Assembly (NCBI RefSeq): GCF_009299795.1 | Contig: NZ_VIGP01000006.1 | Span: 1-64,000, forward strand | DNA length: 64,000 nt | Direction of reading: 5' to 3' | From: Brachybacterium subflavum | GTDB lineage: Bacteria > Actinomycetota > Actinomycetes > Actinomycetales > Dermabacteraceae | Part shown: piece after piece, positions 26,183 to 34,377 of the stretch | How positions within the stretch are numbered: position 1 is the first letter of the stretch | Layout of the letters: every line of letters starts with the position of its first letter | Notes under the pieces: model-generated | The model's database searches: none | What the model saw: only the letters and a program-made list of their open reading frames with translations | What the model was told of the DNA's origin: nothing | Position numbers and translations under genes: made by a program

Positions 26183-27484
26183 TCAGGCGGCGATGCCGAC
26201 GGCCTCGAGCACCCGCACGAGCGTGTCCTGGTCGCCCACGTTCCCGGGGACCACGATGTACAGCAGCTCGCGGCCGTCCCGGGCGCTCAGGCGCCACGCC
26301 GAGATCCCGGGCAGGATCTGCCCGAGCACGTGCGCCGTGCGCGCACCGAGGCCCGCGCGCGCGACCTCCGCCGAGGTGATCCCGCCCTTGGAGATCACGG
26401 TGCCCACGCGGGGCAGGAGGCCCGCGACGGCGGTGGTGAGCGCTACCATCACGCGCTCGCCGTGGTCGAGCGTGCCGTGGCTCGCGGAGCGCTGCCGCTC
26501 GGTCGAGAGCAGGAGGAGCGGCGGGGCGTCGTCGGTCTGGGCGGCTGGGGCGGCAGTGGCGGCGCGGGTGGCAGTGCCGACCGGGGCAAAAGCGTCCGCC
26601 GCCGCGTGCCCCGCCGTGGTGGGATCCGCGAGGGCCGCCTCGGTGCCGACGAGCGTCGGCTCGCCGAATCGCTGCGTGACCTGCGCGAGCTGCGCCGTCG
26701 CACCCGCCGTGTGCGAACCGCACACGAGCAGGGTCTCGCCCGTCGGCCGCTCCAGGGGCCGCGGCAGCCGACCCTCGCTCGCGACCCCCGCGAGGTGGGC
26801 CGCGAGCGGCGAGGCCGAGCGCACCACGATCCGCGTGCCGTGCTCCGCCGCCGCGTCGACCGCGCGGGCGATCAGCGCGATGTCCTCGTCCGTCACCGCG
26901 TCGGGCAGGACCACCTCGCCCGGCTCGGCTGCGGTCAGCGCACGCTCGAGAGCTCCCGCGCGGACGTCGGCGAGGGGCACGGGGACGCCGTGACGGCCCG
27001 AGGCTTGCCCCACGTAGTCGGGCAGGTAACCGGTGGTGAAGCCGAACACCGGATCCTCCGCGTACTCCGTCTCGTGGGCCGGCACGTCTTGGCCGTCGAT
27101 GCGCACCAGGTGCACGCCGTCGCGGGTGGTGCGGCCGCCGTCGGGGAAGGCCGGGACGAACAGCATGACGGCGTCCTCGAGGAACACCTCGGTCTCGGCG
27201 AACACGTGCCCGCGCAGCGTCGAATCACCGCGCAGCACGAACCGCACCGGCTCGCCGAAGCGCCCGCCGACGGCGAGCCCCGCCGCCTGCACGCGTCGCG
27301 CCAGGGCGACGGCCTCGTCCGGGGGCAGTGCCCGGCTGTTGGTCTGCACGTACACCGAGTCCGCCCCGGTCAGGGCCTCCTCGAGGTCCCGCTCGAGCGT
27401 CTCCTCGGAGAGGTCCAGCAGCACGGTCACGCCGGTCGCGGACTGCGTGCCCGTGGGGTCGTCGTCCAGGACGATGGTCTTCAT
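26183..27484 (-). CDS. Four-carbon acid sugar kinase family protein (DUF1537, OtnK-like)
   Basis: The DUF1537 family phosphorylates four-carbon sugar acids such as threonate or erythronate and related 3-oxo acids. The 433-residue protein begins with the family's MKTIVLDDDPTGTQSATGVTV block, followed by YVQTNSRAL, VRFVLRGDSTLRGH and FVPAFPDGGRTT (substrate domain). The C-terminal nucleotide-binding domain includes CGSHTAGATAQL and STVISKGGITS-type text (VGTVISKGGITSAEVARAGLG). An Ala/Thr-rich insertion near residues 290-330 is variable. The usual partners (PdxA2, 4-hydroxythreonate dehydrogenase-like, or OtnC aldolase) are absent nearby. The ATG at 27484 follows GAGAGGACCCC. Confidence 0.88.
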   Translation of the reverse strand: MKTIVLDDDPTGTQSATGVTVLLDLSEETLERDLEEALTGADSVYVQTNSRALPPDEAVALARRVQAAGLAVGGRFGEPVRFVLRGDSTLRGHVFAETEVFLEDAVMLFVPAFPDGGRTTRDGVHLVRIDGQDVPAHETEYAEDPVFGFTTGYLPDYVGQASGRHGVPVPLADVRAGALERALTAAEPGEVVLPDAVTDEDIALIARAVDAAAEHGTRIVVRSASPLAAHLAGVASEGRLPRPLERPTGETLLVCGSHTAGATAQLAQVTQRFGEPTLVGTEAALADPTTAGHAAADAFAPVGTATRAATAAPAAQTDDAPPLLLLSTERQRSASHGTLDHGERVMVALTTAVAGLLPRVGTVISKGGITSAEVARAGLGARTAHVLGQILPGISAWRLSARDGRELLYIVVPGNVGDQDTLVRVLEAVGIAA

Positions 27485-27661
27485 GGGGTCCTCTCGGGGT
27501 GGGTGGGGTGGGGTCGACGTCGGGACGTGGGGAGACTGACATGAGCCTGTCACGGGGCGGGACCGCATCGGCAGCGGCGGACGCGAGCGCCTCGTCGGCC
27601 ACGGCGGATGTAGCGTCCCCATCGATCTCGCGCGAAGCCGCGAGCAGCGCACCGAGGAGGA

Positions 27662-28480
27662 ATCATCAGCGAGCTCCTGTCCCACCTGCCCCAGCTCGGC
27701 GCTGCAGGCTGGCTGCTCGTCATCGCCGGGGCGCTCGTGGTCGGCTTCTCGAAGTCCGCCCTGCCGGGCGCCGGGACGATCGCCGTGGGCCTGTTCGCCC
27801 TCGCCCTGCCGCCCAAGGAGTCGACCGCCGCGCTGCTGATCCTGCTGATCCTGGGCGATGCGACCGCGCTGTGGATGTACCGGCGCGAGCCCGACTGGCG
27901 CACGCTGATCCGGCTGATCCCGAGCGTGCTCGTCGGTCTCGTGGTGGGCGCGCTGTTCCTCAAGTACGCCGACGCCTCGGCCGTGCGCGGCGGCATCGGC
28001 GTGATCCTCCTGCTGCTGGTCGCGCTCACCCTGTGGCGCCGCCGCCGCGCGACCCTGCGCGCTCGCCGCCGCGACGATATTCAGGGCGACGGGAACGCGG
28101 CCGGGGAGGAGGAGCCGACCGTCGGGAGGATCGGACGCATCGGCTACGGATCGCTCGGCGGCTTCACCACGATGGTCGCGAACGCCGGCGGACCGCCGAT
28201 GTCCATGTACTTCTACGCGATGCGCATGCCCGTGCTGACGTTCCTGGGGACCTCCGCCTGGTTCTTCGCGATCGTGAACCTGCTGAAGCTGCCGTTCTCC
28301 GCGAGCCTGGGCCTCTTCAGCCTGCAGTACGCGCTCATGGACGTGCTGCTCGCACCGCTGGTCATCCTCAGCGCGCTGATCGGCCGACGCATCGCCCAGC
28401 GCGTCCCGCAGAGCGTCTTCGAGAAGGCCATCCTGGTGCTCACCGTGGTCTCCGCGGCCGCGCTGATCGTGGGGGCGTGA
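27662..28480 (+). CDS. TauE/SafE-family sulfite/organosulfonate exporter, no canonical start codon
   Basis: This membrane protein of about 8 helices (~272 residues) belongs to the TauE/SafE (formerly DUF81) family, which exports sulfite, sulfonates or similar anions. Motifs are GALVVGFSKSALPGAGTIAVGL, GDATALWMYRREPDWRTLIRLIPSVLVGLVVG and GGFTTMVANAGGPPMSMYF. The reading frame is open from 27614 but has no ATG, GTG or TTG before 27737. A GTG start at 27737 would remove most of the first helix and has no ribosome site. A textbook GAGGAGGA (27654-27661) stands directly before two ATC codons (27662, 27665). ATC initiation, an assembly error or a lost start are all possible, so the 5' end is tentative. 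Confidence 0.75.
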   Translation: MISELLSHLPQLGAAGWLLVIAGALVVGFSKSALPGAGTIAVGLFALALPPKESTAALLILLILGDATALWMYRREPDWRTLIRLIPSVLVGLVVGALFLKYADASAVRGGIGVILLLLVALTLWRRRRATLRARRRDDIQGDGNAAGEEEPTVGRIGRIGYGSLGGFTTMVANAGGPPMSMYFYAMRMPVLTFLGTSAWFFAIVNLLKLPFSASLGLFSLQYALMDVLLAPLVILSALIGRRIAQRVPQSVFEKAILVLTVVSAAALIVGA

Positions 28481-28552
28481 GCGGTCTCAGGGGGTCGTCA
28501 GCGGGATCCAGGCGGAACGTCGGCGGAGTCTCCGCTCGAGGCGAGCGCTACA

Positions 28553-28608
28553 CGTAGTCAGAGGTCGGGTGACCGGTCATTTATGCCGTGACCCGACGTA
28601 TGACTACG
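28553..28608. repeat. Long interrupted inverted repeat
   Basis: The 18-bp left arm (28553-28570) and the right arm (28591-28608) are reverse complements except for a central 3-bp mismatch (CGTAGTCA-GAG-GTCGGGT against CGTAGTCA-TAC-GTCGGGT), around a 20-nt centre. It lies 73 bp after the TauE/SafE gene and directly before a second perfect hairpin. It may be a tandem terminator, an operator for the downstream aldo/keto reductase gene, or a small mobile-repeat remnant. Confidence 0.6.
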
Positions 28609-28615
28609 CGAAGTG

Positions 28616-28654
28616 CACGGGGCCGCCGGAGTCCTGATCCTCGGCGGCCCCGTG
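28616..28654 (+). terminator. Strong 13-bp hairpin upstream of the aldo/keto reductase gene
   Basis: CACGGGGCCGCCG (28616-28628) pairs perfectly with CGGCGGCCCCGTG (28642-28654) over a 13-nt loop. It probably ends transcription from the TauE/SafE side. The 115 bp from here to the aldo/keto reductase start hold its leader. Confidence 0.65.
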
Positions 28655-28769
28655 GGCGCAGCCTTCCCGGGCGGTCGCGACAGCGTGCCGAGTCCTGGTC
28701 GCCGCCCAGCGGGCTCCCTGCCCGCAGCGTCAATCGTGAGGCCGTCGGACCCGCAGATGAGGAGATCCC

Positions 28770-29666
28770 ATGAGCACCCCGAGCCTCGCCGGCACGTATC
28801 CCATCGGAGTGCGCGGCGTGCCCCGCATCGGCTACGGCCTGGGCAGCCTGCACCGCTCGGCCGAGCAGCCCGGCGGCCACGATGCCGCCGTCTCCCTGCT
28901 GCACGACGTCTACGGCCTGGGCATCCGCATGCTCGACACCGCCCACTTCTACGGTGACGGCCTCGCGAACTCGCTGATCCGCGAGGCGCTGGGCACGCAC
29001 CGCGACGACCTCTTCCTCGCCACCAAGGCCGGAGCGCGGTCGACGCCCGAGGGCCCGTTCCCGATGACCGCGGCGCAGAAGCCCTCCGAGCTGCGCGACA
29101 GCGTCGAGATCAACCTGCAGACCCTCGGCACCGACCGGTTGGACCTCCTCTACCTTCGCCGCATGGACTTCCTCCCCGGCCTCGTCGTCGAAGGGGATCA
29201 GCAGGTGCCGCTCGAAGATCAGCTCGGCGAACTGCTCGCGCTGCGGGACGAAGGCAAGATCCTGGGCATCGGCCTCAGCCACGTACGGCTCGAGCAGGTG
29301 CAGCAGGCCCTCGACCTGGGTGTCGAGGTGCAGGCCGTGCAGAACATCTTCAACGCCGTGGACCGCCACGACCAGGCACTCGCCGACCTCACGGAGGAGA
29401 GGGGTGCCGCGTGGATCCCCTACTTCCCGCTGGGCGGCGGCTTCCACCAGGGTCCGAAGGTCACCGACGAGGAGACCGTGCAGCGCATCGCCGCCGCGCA
29501 CGGGATCACGTCCTCGCAGGTGGGCCAGGCATGGCTTCTGCACAGCGCTCCGAACACCGTGCTGATCTCCGGCACGTCCCAGCGCGCGCATCTCGAGGAG
29601 AACGTCGCCGCGGGCGACGTGCAGCTGAGCGATGAGGAGTGGGCGCAGCTCGACGCGCTGGGATGA
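28770..29666 (+). CDS. Aldo/keto reductase
   Basis: This 298-residue NADPH-dependent oxidoreductase has a TIM-barrel fold. Three of the four usual active-site residues are visible: Asp56 and Tyr61 in MLDTAHFYGDG, and Lys86 in FLATKAGAR. At the position of the usual His (after LDLLYL) this protein has Arg130-Arg131, as in some actinobacterial subgroups, so substrate range may differ. The C-terminal cofactor motif appears as NTVLISGTSQRAHLEENV. The ATG at 28770 follows GAGGAGATCCC. It stands alone; the substrate is unknown. Confidence 0.9.
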   Translation: MSTPSLAGTYPIGVRGVPRIGYGLGSLHRSAEQPGGHDAAVSLLHDVYGLGIRMLDTAHFYGDGLANSLIREALGTHRDDLFLATKAGARSTPEGPFPMTAAQKPSELRDSVEINLQTLGTDRLDLLYLRRMDFLPGLVVEGDQQVPLEDQLGELLALRDEGKILGIGLSHVRLEQVQQALDLGVEVQAVQNIFNAVDRHDQALADLTEERGAAWIPYFPLGGGFHQGPKVTDEETVQRIAAAHGITSSQVGQAWLLHSAPNTVLISGTSQRAHLEENVAAGDVQLSDEEWAQLDALG

Positions 29667-29851
29667 TTCGTCGCTGACGGTGCGAACGGGCGCGGCGCAA
29701 CCCCAGGTGGGGCGCGTATAGCGGTGGAGTGACCGCCAGCGCGTGAGGACCGAAAGGTCGGCTCCGGTTATCCACAAGCAAACGCGAACGGTGGCGGGCT
29801 GGACGTCGCCTGGATACTGTGCAGGCATCCCGCCCCCACCCGGAAGCCGCC

Positions 29852-30469
29852 ATGACGACGACTCGACGCACCCTCTCCTCCCTCGCCGTCCTCGCTCTCG
29901 CCGCCGGTCTGATGACCGGTTGCGGTGACAAGGACGAACCCTCTCCCAGCGCTGGCAGCGAAGCCACCGCGTCTGCCCCCGAGGAGCAGTCCGACGGGGG
30001 AGGGGAGAGCGCGAAGCCCACGAAGTCGGACGTGCCGAAGCCTGACCCGAAGGATTATCCGGGGATGGATGAGCGCACGGATGAGGGGGCGGAGCAGGCA
30101 TTTCGGTACTTCTGGGCGCTGGTGGTGTGGGGGCATGAGACAGGGGACTCGTCGGCGATGCAAGAGCATTTCAGCGAGGAGTGCGACGTTTGCGCCAGGT
30201 TCGCGGGCGATATAGAGCGAATCGACAAGAATTCTACCCAGTGGTCGGAGGGTGGCATTGGAGACAATCAGCTTTATTCGGACTCTGATAACAAAAAGTA
30301 CGATGTTGTCGTCTCTTACTCTTTCGTGATCAAGTCCCACAACGAGCCGGTTGCGGGAAATTCGAAACAAAACACTGTTTCGGACTCGACGGTTCTCGCA
30401 ATAGGGGGGCTCGATTGGCGCGACGATGCCTGGATTGTGCGCGGGGTTAAAACCGATGTCCAGGACTGA
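29852..30469 (+). CDS. DUF6318-type secreted lipoprotein
   Basis: The 205-residue protein has a lipoprotein signal peptide (TRRTLSSLAVLALAAGLMTGC; lipidated Cys24). A disordered Ser/Pro/Glu spacer follows, then a globular domain whose start (YPGMDERTDEGAEQAFRYFWALVVWGHETGD) and Cys pair (EECDVCARF) resemble DUF6318, a family of unknown function in actinobacteria. It should sit on the outer face of the membrane. From about 30050 the base composition drops toward ~50% GC, with codons (AAA, TTT, GTT, ATA) rare in neighbouring genes. The downstream PKD-type gene overlaps its 3' end by 14 nt, so the two proteins probably work together. Confidence 0.75.
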   Translation: MTTTRRTLSSLAVLALAAGLMTGCGDKDEPSPSAGSEATASAPEEQSDGGGESAKPTKSDVPKPDPKDYPGMDERTDEGAEQAFRYFWALVVWGHETGDSSAMQEHFSEECDVCARFAGDIERIDKNSTQWSEGGIGDNQLYSDSDNKKYDVVVSYSFVIKSHNEPVAGNSKQNTVSDSTVLAIGGLDWRDDAWIVRGVKTDVQD

Positions 30470-31691
30470 TTCGTTTCTCAAGAGACTGGTCGGGGCCCTT
30501 GCGGTCGTGGTCATCTGTGTCGCGGGATCGTTGGTCGTGACAGCTAACGTCGCCTCAGCGGATGGAGATCGCGGCGCGGGCGCGGAAGAAACTCCGCCGC
30601 CGTCCCCATCCCCTCCGCCCCCTGGGTCTAGTTTTAGGAGCGACTCGGACAGCAGTGAGTTCGACGGTTACGCTGAGGAGCTGTCCGAAAAAAGTGCGGC
30701 GGATGCCGCCTCCAACGCCCAGTCTGTCGACCAGCCTGTCTCGGGCAGTAAGCCTGGTTCAGGAGTTTCCAAAAAGGGCCGGAAGTCTGCGGCGAGTTCG
30801 GTTTCGTGGAATCCCATCGAGGCGCTCATCCGGGGCCTGTATGTAGATAGTTGGGAGAAGTCTTCTGGACTGAGTTGTGAGGAAGCGCCGGGAGCTCTGG
30901 ACTGCATACCAGTCGCGGGGTCCTGTGAGGAGGGGTCGATACCGCGAACAAGGTTCGATGCTGAGGGTGCGCACACGGTGGGGAGAGCCGACGCGACCGC
31001 AGGCGCAGAACCCGCTGATGGAACGACCTATCGCGGTACACGGCGCTTGAGGGGTGCGCCCGCGGCGTCGACGGGCATGGACCTCGGCATGACCTGTGCT
31101 CAGGATGCTCCTCAAGGGGAACGCGCCGCTCCGGATAGTTCCCCTGGGGAGAAACCGGTCGTCATCACCGTCACGCAGAAGGACTTCGCGAAGCTTCCGG
31201 TGAAGGCGGCGACGGCCCACGCCGGCCCGGACCAGGGGTGGTTGCCGGCGAATATGGATCTGGTGCTCTATGCGGATTCGGAGCCGCAGGTGCTGGAGAC
31301 GGAGCTGCTGGATACTCCGGTCGGGATCCGGGCCACTCCTGTGGAGTACCGGTGGGACCTGGGCGATGGCAACGTGCTCGTCACGGATGACCCCGGGGAG
31401 CCGTGGCCGTCGAAGGATGTGAGCGCGACCTTCGCCTATGAGGGCTGGTACGACGTCACGCTGACGACCACGTACGAGGGGCAGTTCTCTGTGGAGGGCG
31501 GGGAGTGGCAGGACATCGACGGCACGTTGGAGATCGCTTCGGATCCCCAGGAGGTCTACTCGAAGTCGCTGGAGTCCCGCCTGGTCAATCCCGACCGTCC
31601 TCATGATGAGGAGAAAGATCCCTTCTTACCGAAGCGCTCGAAGGACACCGAAGGCCCCCGCGACCCGAACGCCACCACCAAGGAGATCTGA
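30456..31691 (+). CDS. Secreted PKD-like domain protein
   Basis: The 411-residue protein has an N-terminal signal sequence (FLKRLVGALAVVVICVAGSLVVTANVASA, cleavage probably after ASA). A Pro/Ser-rich and then Ser/Gly/Lys-rich low-complexity region runs to ~120. A Cys-containing middle part (SCEEAPGALDCIP, SCEEGS) follows, then a C-terminal domain (~230-375) with the PKD-like core VEYRWDLGDGNVLVTDDPGEPW..FAYEGWYDVTLTTTYEGQFSV. PKD folds are adhesive or structural modules at cell surfaces. The gene begins inside the end of the DUF6318 gene. The first half has unusually low GC and the C-terminal half returns to the local composition. Exact function is unknown. Confidence 0.72.
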   Translation: MSRTDSFLKRLVGALAVVVICVAGSLVVTANVASADGDRGAGAEETPPPSPSPPPPGSSFRSDSDSSEFDGYAEELSEKSAADAASNAQSVDQPVSGSKPGSGVSKKGRKSAASSVSWNPIEALIRGLYVDSWEKSSGLSCEEAPGALDCIPVAGSCEEGSIPRTRFDAEGAHTVGRADATAGAEPADGTTYRGTRRLRGAPAASTGMDLGMTCAQDAPQGERAAPDSSPGEKPVVITVTQKDFAKLPVKAATAHAGPDQGWLPANMDLVLYADSEPQVLETELLDTPVGIRATPVEYRWDLGDGNVLVTDDPGEPWPSKDVSATFAYEGWYDVTLTTTYEGQFSVEGGEWQDIDGTLEIASDPQEVYSKSLESRLVNPDRPHDEEKDPFLPKRSKDTEGPRDPNATTKEI

Positions 31692-31733
31692 GCGGAGGAA
31701 GGCTGCTGATCGTCGGTCGTCCGTCGGCCCCGA

Positions 31734-33185
31734 TCATCCCTCCTGGCCGGACACCTCCACCCGCTCCGCGAACGACCTCGCGGGCGCAGGAGCATCGGTC
31801 AGGTGCAGTGCGAGCTCGCAGAACATGGCATCGGCCCAGGAGAACCAGGGTCGGGTGAAGCGCTCGGGGTCGTCCACGTGGAAGGACTCGTGCATGCGGT
31901 CCGTTCCGCCGTCGGTCGCGAGTAGCAGACGGATGATCTCCCGTCCCCGCTCCGAGGTGCCCGTCAGCCCCTCGACGGCGAACGCGATGGGCCACACGTA
32001 CTGCTGGGGCGTGTGCGGGCTGCCGATGCCCGTCGCCACCGCCCCCGAGAAGCGATACGGGTTCGCCATCCCCAGGCAGAACGCCCGTGTCGCGGCCGTG
32101 AGCTGGGGATCCAGCACATCGGGCGCATCCAGCGGCAGGGACAGCAGCGACGGCATGTTCGCGTCGTCCATCAGCAGCTGCCCGCCCAGCCCGTCGACCT
32201 CGTAGGCGTAGATCCGGGAGCCCTCGTGCTCGACCACGCCGTGCGCCGCGACGCCCTCGAGGATCGAGACGCGCAGCGCGTCCGCATCCGCCGCGAGCGT
32301 CTCGTCGTCGTACACCGACAGCGCCACGTCCGCGATCGCTATCAGGGCCTGCGCGGCCTGCAGGTTCGCCGGAACGTTGTACCCGAAGGTGCAGGCGTCG
32401 TCCGAGGGCCGGAAAGCGCTCCAGGTCATGCCGGTGACGCCGAGGGGCGATCCCAGTCCGTCGCGGTCCAGGGTCTCCGTCGGGATGCCGATGTCGCGCA
32501 CGAACCGGTACTGCGAGCGCTCCTCGTGCTCGGTCTCGAGGCGCCATTGGTCCACGATCGTGCGCAGCACGCCGTGTGCGAGATCGTCGAACAGGTCGTC
32601 GCGACCGGTGATCCGCAGCAGACGGTGCCCGAAGATAATCGGGAACGCGAGCGAGTCGACCTCGTACTTCTGCTCCCAGATCATCGGGTCCTGGCACAGG
32701 TCGTTCGCATCGTGGTGCGCGCCCGTGGGGCCCAGGTTCGCGGAGTTCGCGTACGGATCGTGCGCGATCATCCGCAGCTGGCGGCGCACCACCGCGGCGA
32801 GCACGTCCGCGAGCGGCTCGCACTCGCCGGCGAGGCGCAGGTAGGGGAGCATCTGCGTGGTCGAGTCGCGCAGCCACATCGCTGGGATGTCGCCCGTGAT
32901 CACGAACGCTGTGCTGTCCTCGTCCAGGGTGATGGTGTCGGTCAGGGTGCGCAGCAGCGCCGCCTCGACGAACGATCCGGCCTCCTCGCCGAGCTCGCTG
33001 CGCACACGGTCGGCGGCCGAGCGCACGGCATCGGCGATCGGGGGTTCCACGGTGAAGCTCACCCGCGCAAGAGTATGCGGAAAGCGCTCTGCGAGGCGAT
33101 CGGTTTCACGCTGTGCGGGGCGATCGGTTTCGGCGGGAATCCGATCACGGGGTCTCCGGCGAGACTCGTCGGGCCGCCGAGTCAC
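31734..33185 (-). CDS. GH125 exo-alpha-1,6-mannosidase
   Basis: Glycoside hydrolase family 125 (Mug157-like) removes non-reducing alpha-1,6-linked mannose by inversion. The 483-residue protein has the expected length and family blocks GDIPAMWLRDSTTQMLPYL, HDPYANSANLGPTGAHHDAND, WEQKYEVDSLAFPI, DDANMPSLLSLPL and SWADAMFCELALHL. There is no signal peptide, so it acts on imported mannosides. It starts with GTG (33185) overlapping the stop of the oxidoreductase gene (GTGA) and is last in the LacI-controlled ABC operon. That context points to uptake and degradation of short alpha-mannosides, for example from yeast mannan or N-glycans. Confidence 0.92.
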   Translation of the reverse strand: MTRRPDESRRRPRDRIPAETDRPAQRETDRLAERFPHTLARVSFTVEPPIADAVRSAADRVRSELGEEAGSFVEAALLRTLTDTITLDEDSTAFVITGDIPAMWLRDSTTQMLPYLRLAGECEPLADVLAAVVRRQLRMIAHDPYANSANLGPTGAHHDANDLCQDPMIWEQKYEVDSLAFPIIFGHRLLRITGRDDLFDDLAHGVLRTIVDQWRLETEHEERSQYRFVRDIGIPTETLDRDGLGSPLGVTGMTWSAFRPSDDACTFGYNVPANLQAAQALIAIADVALSVYDDETLAADADALRVSILEGVAAHGVVEHEGSRIYAYEVDGLGGQLLMDDANMPSLLSLPLDAPDVLDPQLTAATRAFCLGMANPYRFSGAVATGIGSPHTPQQYVWPIAFAVEGLTGTSERGREIIRLLLATDGGTDRMHESFHVDDPERFTRPWFSWADAMFCELALHLTDAPAPARSFAERVEVSGQEG

Positions 33186-34303
33186 AGCGTTGAGGCGAAC
33201 GGATCGAACTCCTCTTCCATCGGCTCGACCGGCGTGAACGAGGACTCCACCCGTTCCGTCTCTCCGCTTCCGAGCGAAGACTCGATGGCCACCATGATGT
33301 CCAGGACATGCGCGGCGATCTCGCCCTGGGCGCGATGTGGCACTCCCGCACGGAGAGCACGGGCCATTTCCAGGACTCCGAGTCCTCTCCCCGTGGTCGC
33401 ACCGCGGGCGGGGACCACTTGCGAGCTGTCGGAGCGGTAGGGCGTGAGCTGGGAATCGCCGTCGAAGACGTTCGGGTCGGGGAACGACAGCGTCGCATCG
33501 GTGCCGTAGACCTCCACGAAGCCCGCTCGCTTGTGCGGCGAGTCGAAGCTCAGCAGCGTGGTGGCGTTCTGGCCCGATGCGAATCGCAGAATCGAGGTGA
33601 CCTGGGTGGGCACCGTGACGTCGAAGGCTTCGCCGGCCTTGGGGCCGGAACCGATCGTGCGCCGGTCACGCGCCCGACTTCCTGCAGCGGAGACGCTCGT
33701 GACCGGCCCCAGAGAGAGCACCAGGGTGGTCAGGTAATAGGGCGCGATGTCGTACAGGGGCCCGGCTCCCTCCTGGAACAGGAAGGCGGGATTGGGGTGC
33801 CAATCCTCAGGTCCGGGGGACTGGAAGAGCGTGAGCGCGGAATGCAGCGCTCCGGCACCACCGTCACGAAGGGAGCGCAGCGCGGATTGGACACCGGCAC
33901 CCAGCACGGTGTCCGGCGCCCCGCCCACGCGGAGACCCTTCTCCGCGGCCAAGGACAAGAGGGAGATCGAGTCGGCGGGAGCGGTCGTGATCGGCTTCTC
34001 CGTCCAGACGTGCTTGCCCGCATCGATGATGGCCCGGGACACCTCGAAGTGCGCCGTCGGGATCGTCAGATTGACGACGATCTCGACGTCGGGGTGGGAG
34101 AGGATGACCTCAGGAGCTCCGGCGACGGGAACCGAGAACTCCTCGGCACGCCGGGCGGCCGCGTCCGGGAACAGGTCCCCGACCGCGTGGACCGTGATGT
34201 CGGGGAACGACCGGAGGTTGGTGAGGTACTCGGCAGCGATGGTTCCCGCACCGATGATGCCGATGCCGACGGGGCCGGACGCGGGGGACGAGGACGTGGC
34301 CAT
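33182..34303 (-). CDS. Gfo/Idh/MocA-family oxidoreductase
   Basis: This 373-residue NAD(P)-dependent sugar dehydrogenase or isomerase-type enzyme has the Rossmann motif IGIIGAGTIAAEYLTNL at residues ~14-30. The dinucleotide/substrate strand VWTEKPITT contains the conserved EKP lysine, and the C-terminal alpha/beta domain (~125-350) follows. AGPLYDIAPYYLTTLVLSLGPV is typical of the family. The ATG at 34303 has AGGAG upstream. It lies between the importer genes and the GH125 mannosidase gene, with which it overlaps by GTGA, so it probably modifies the released or imported sugar. Oxidation or epimerisation of a mannose derivative is possible; the substrate is unknown. Confidence 0.9.
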   Translation of the reverse strand: MATSSSPASGPVGIGIIGAGTIAAEYLTNLRSFPDITVHAVGDLFPDAAARRAEEFSVPVAGAPEVILSHPDVEIVVNLTIPTAHFEVSRAIIDAGKHVWTEKPITTAPADSISLLSLAAEKGLRVGGAPDTVLGAGVQSALRSLRDGGAGALHSALTLFQSPGPEDWHPNPAFLFQEGAGPLYDIAPYYLTTLVLSLGPVTSVSAAGSRARDRRTIGSGPKAGEAFDVTVPTQVTSILRFASGQNATTLLSFDSPHKRAGFVEVYGTDATLSFPDPNVFDGDSQLTPYRSDSSQVVPARGATTGRGLGVLEMARALRAGVPHRAQGEIAAHVLDIMVAIESSLGSGETERVESSFTPVEPMEEEFDPFASTL

Positions 34304-34377
34304 GTGGACTCCTGGGGTGGTGGAGGAAGCGGTCGGGTCTGTGCTGAGAGAACGACGCAGCGGTGGGAGAGCGGGTG

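Noticed and set aside
29768-29776. Perfect DnaA-box consensus TTATCCACA
   Set aside because: It is a single copy with no cluster, no AT-rich unwinding region and no dnaA/dnaN/gyr neighbours, so it is most likely chance.
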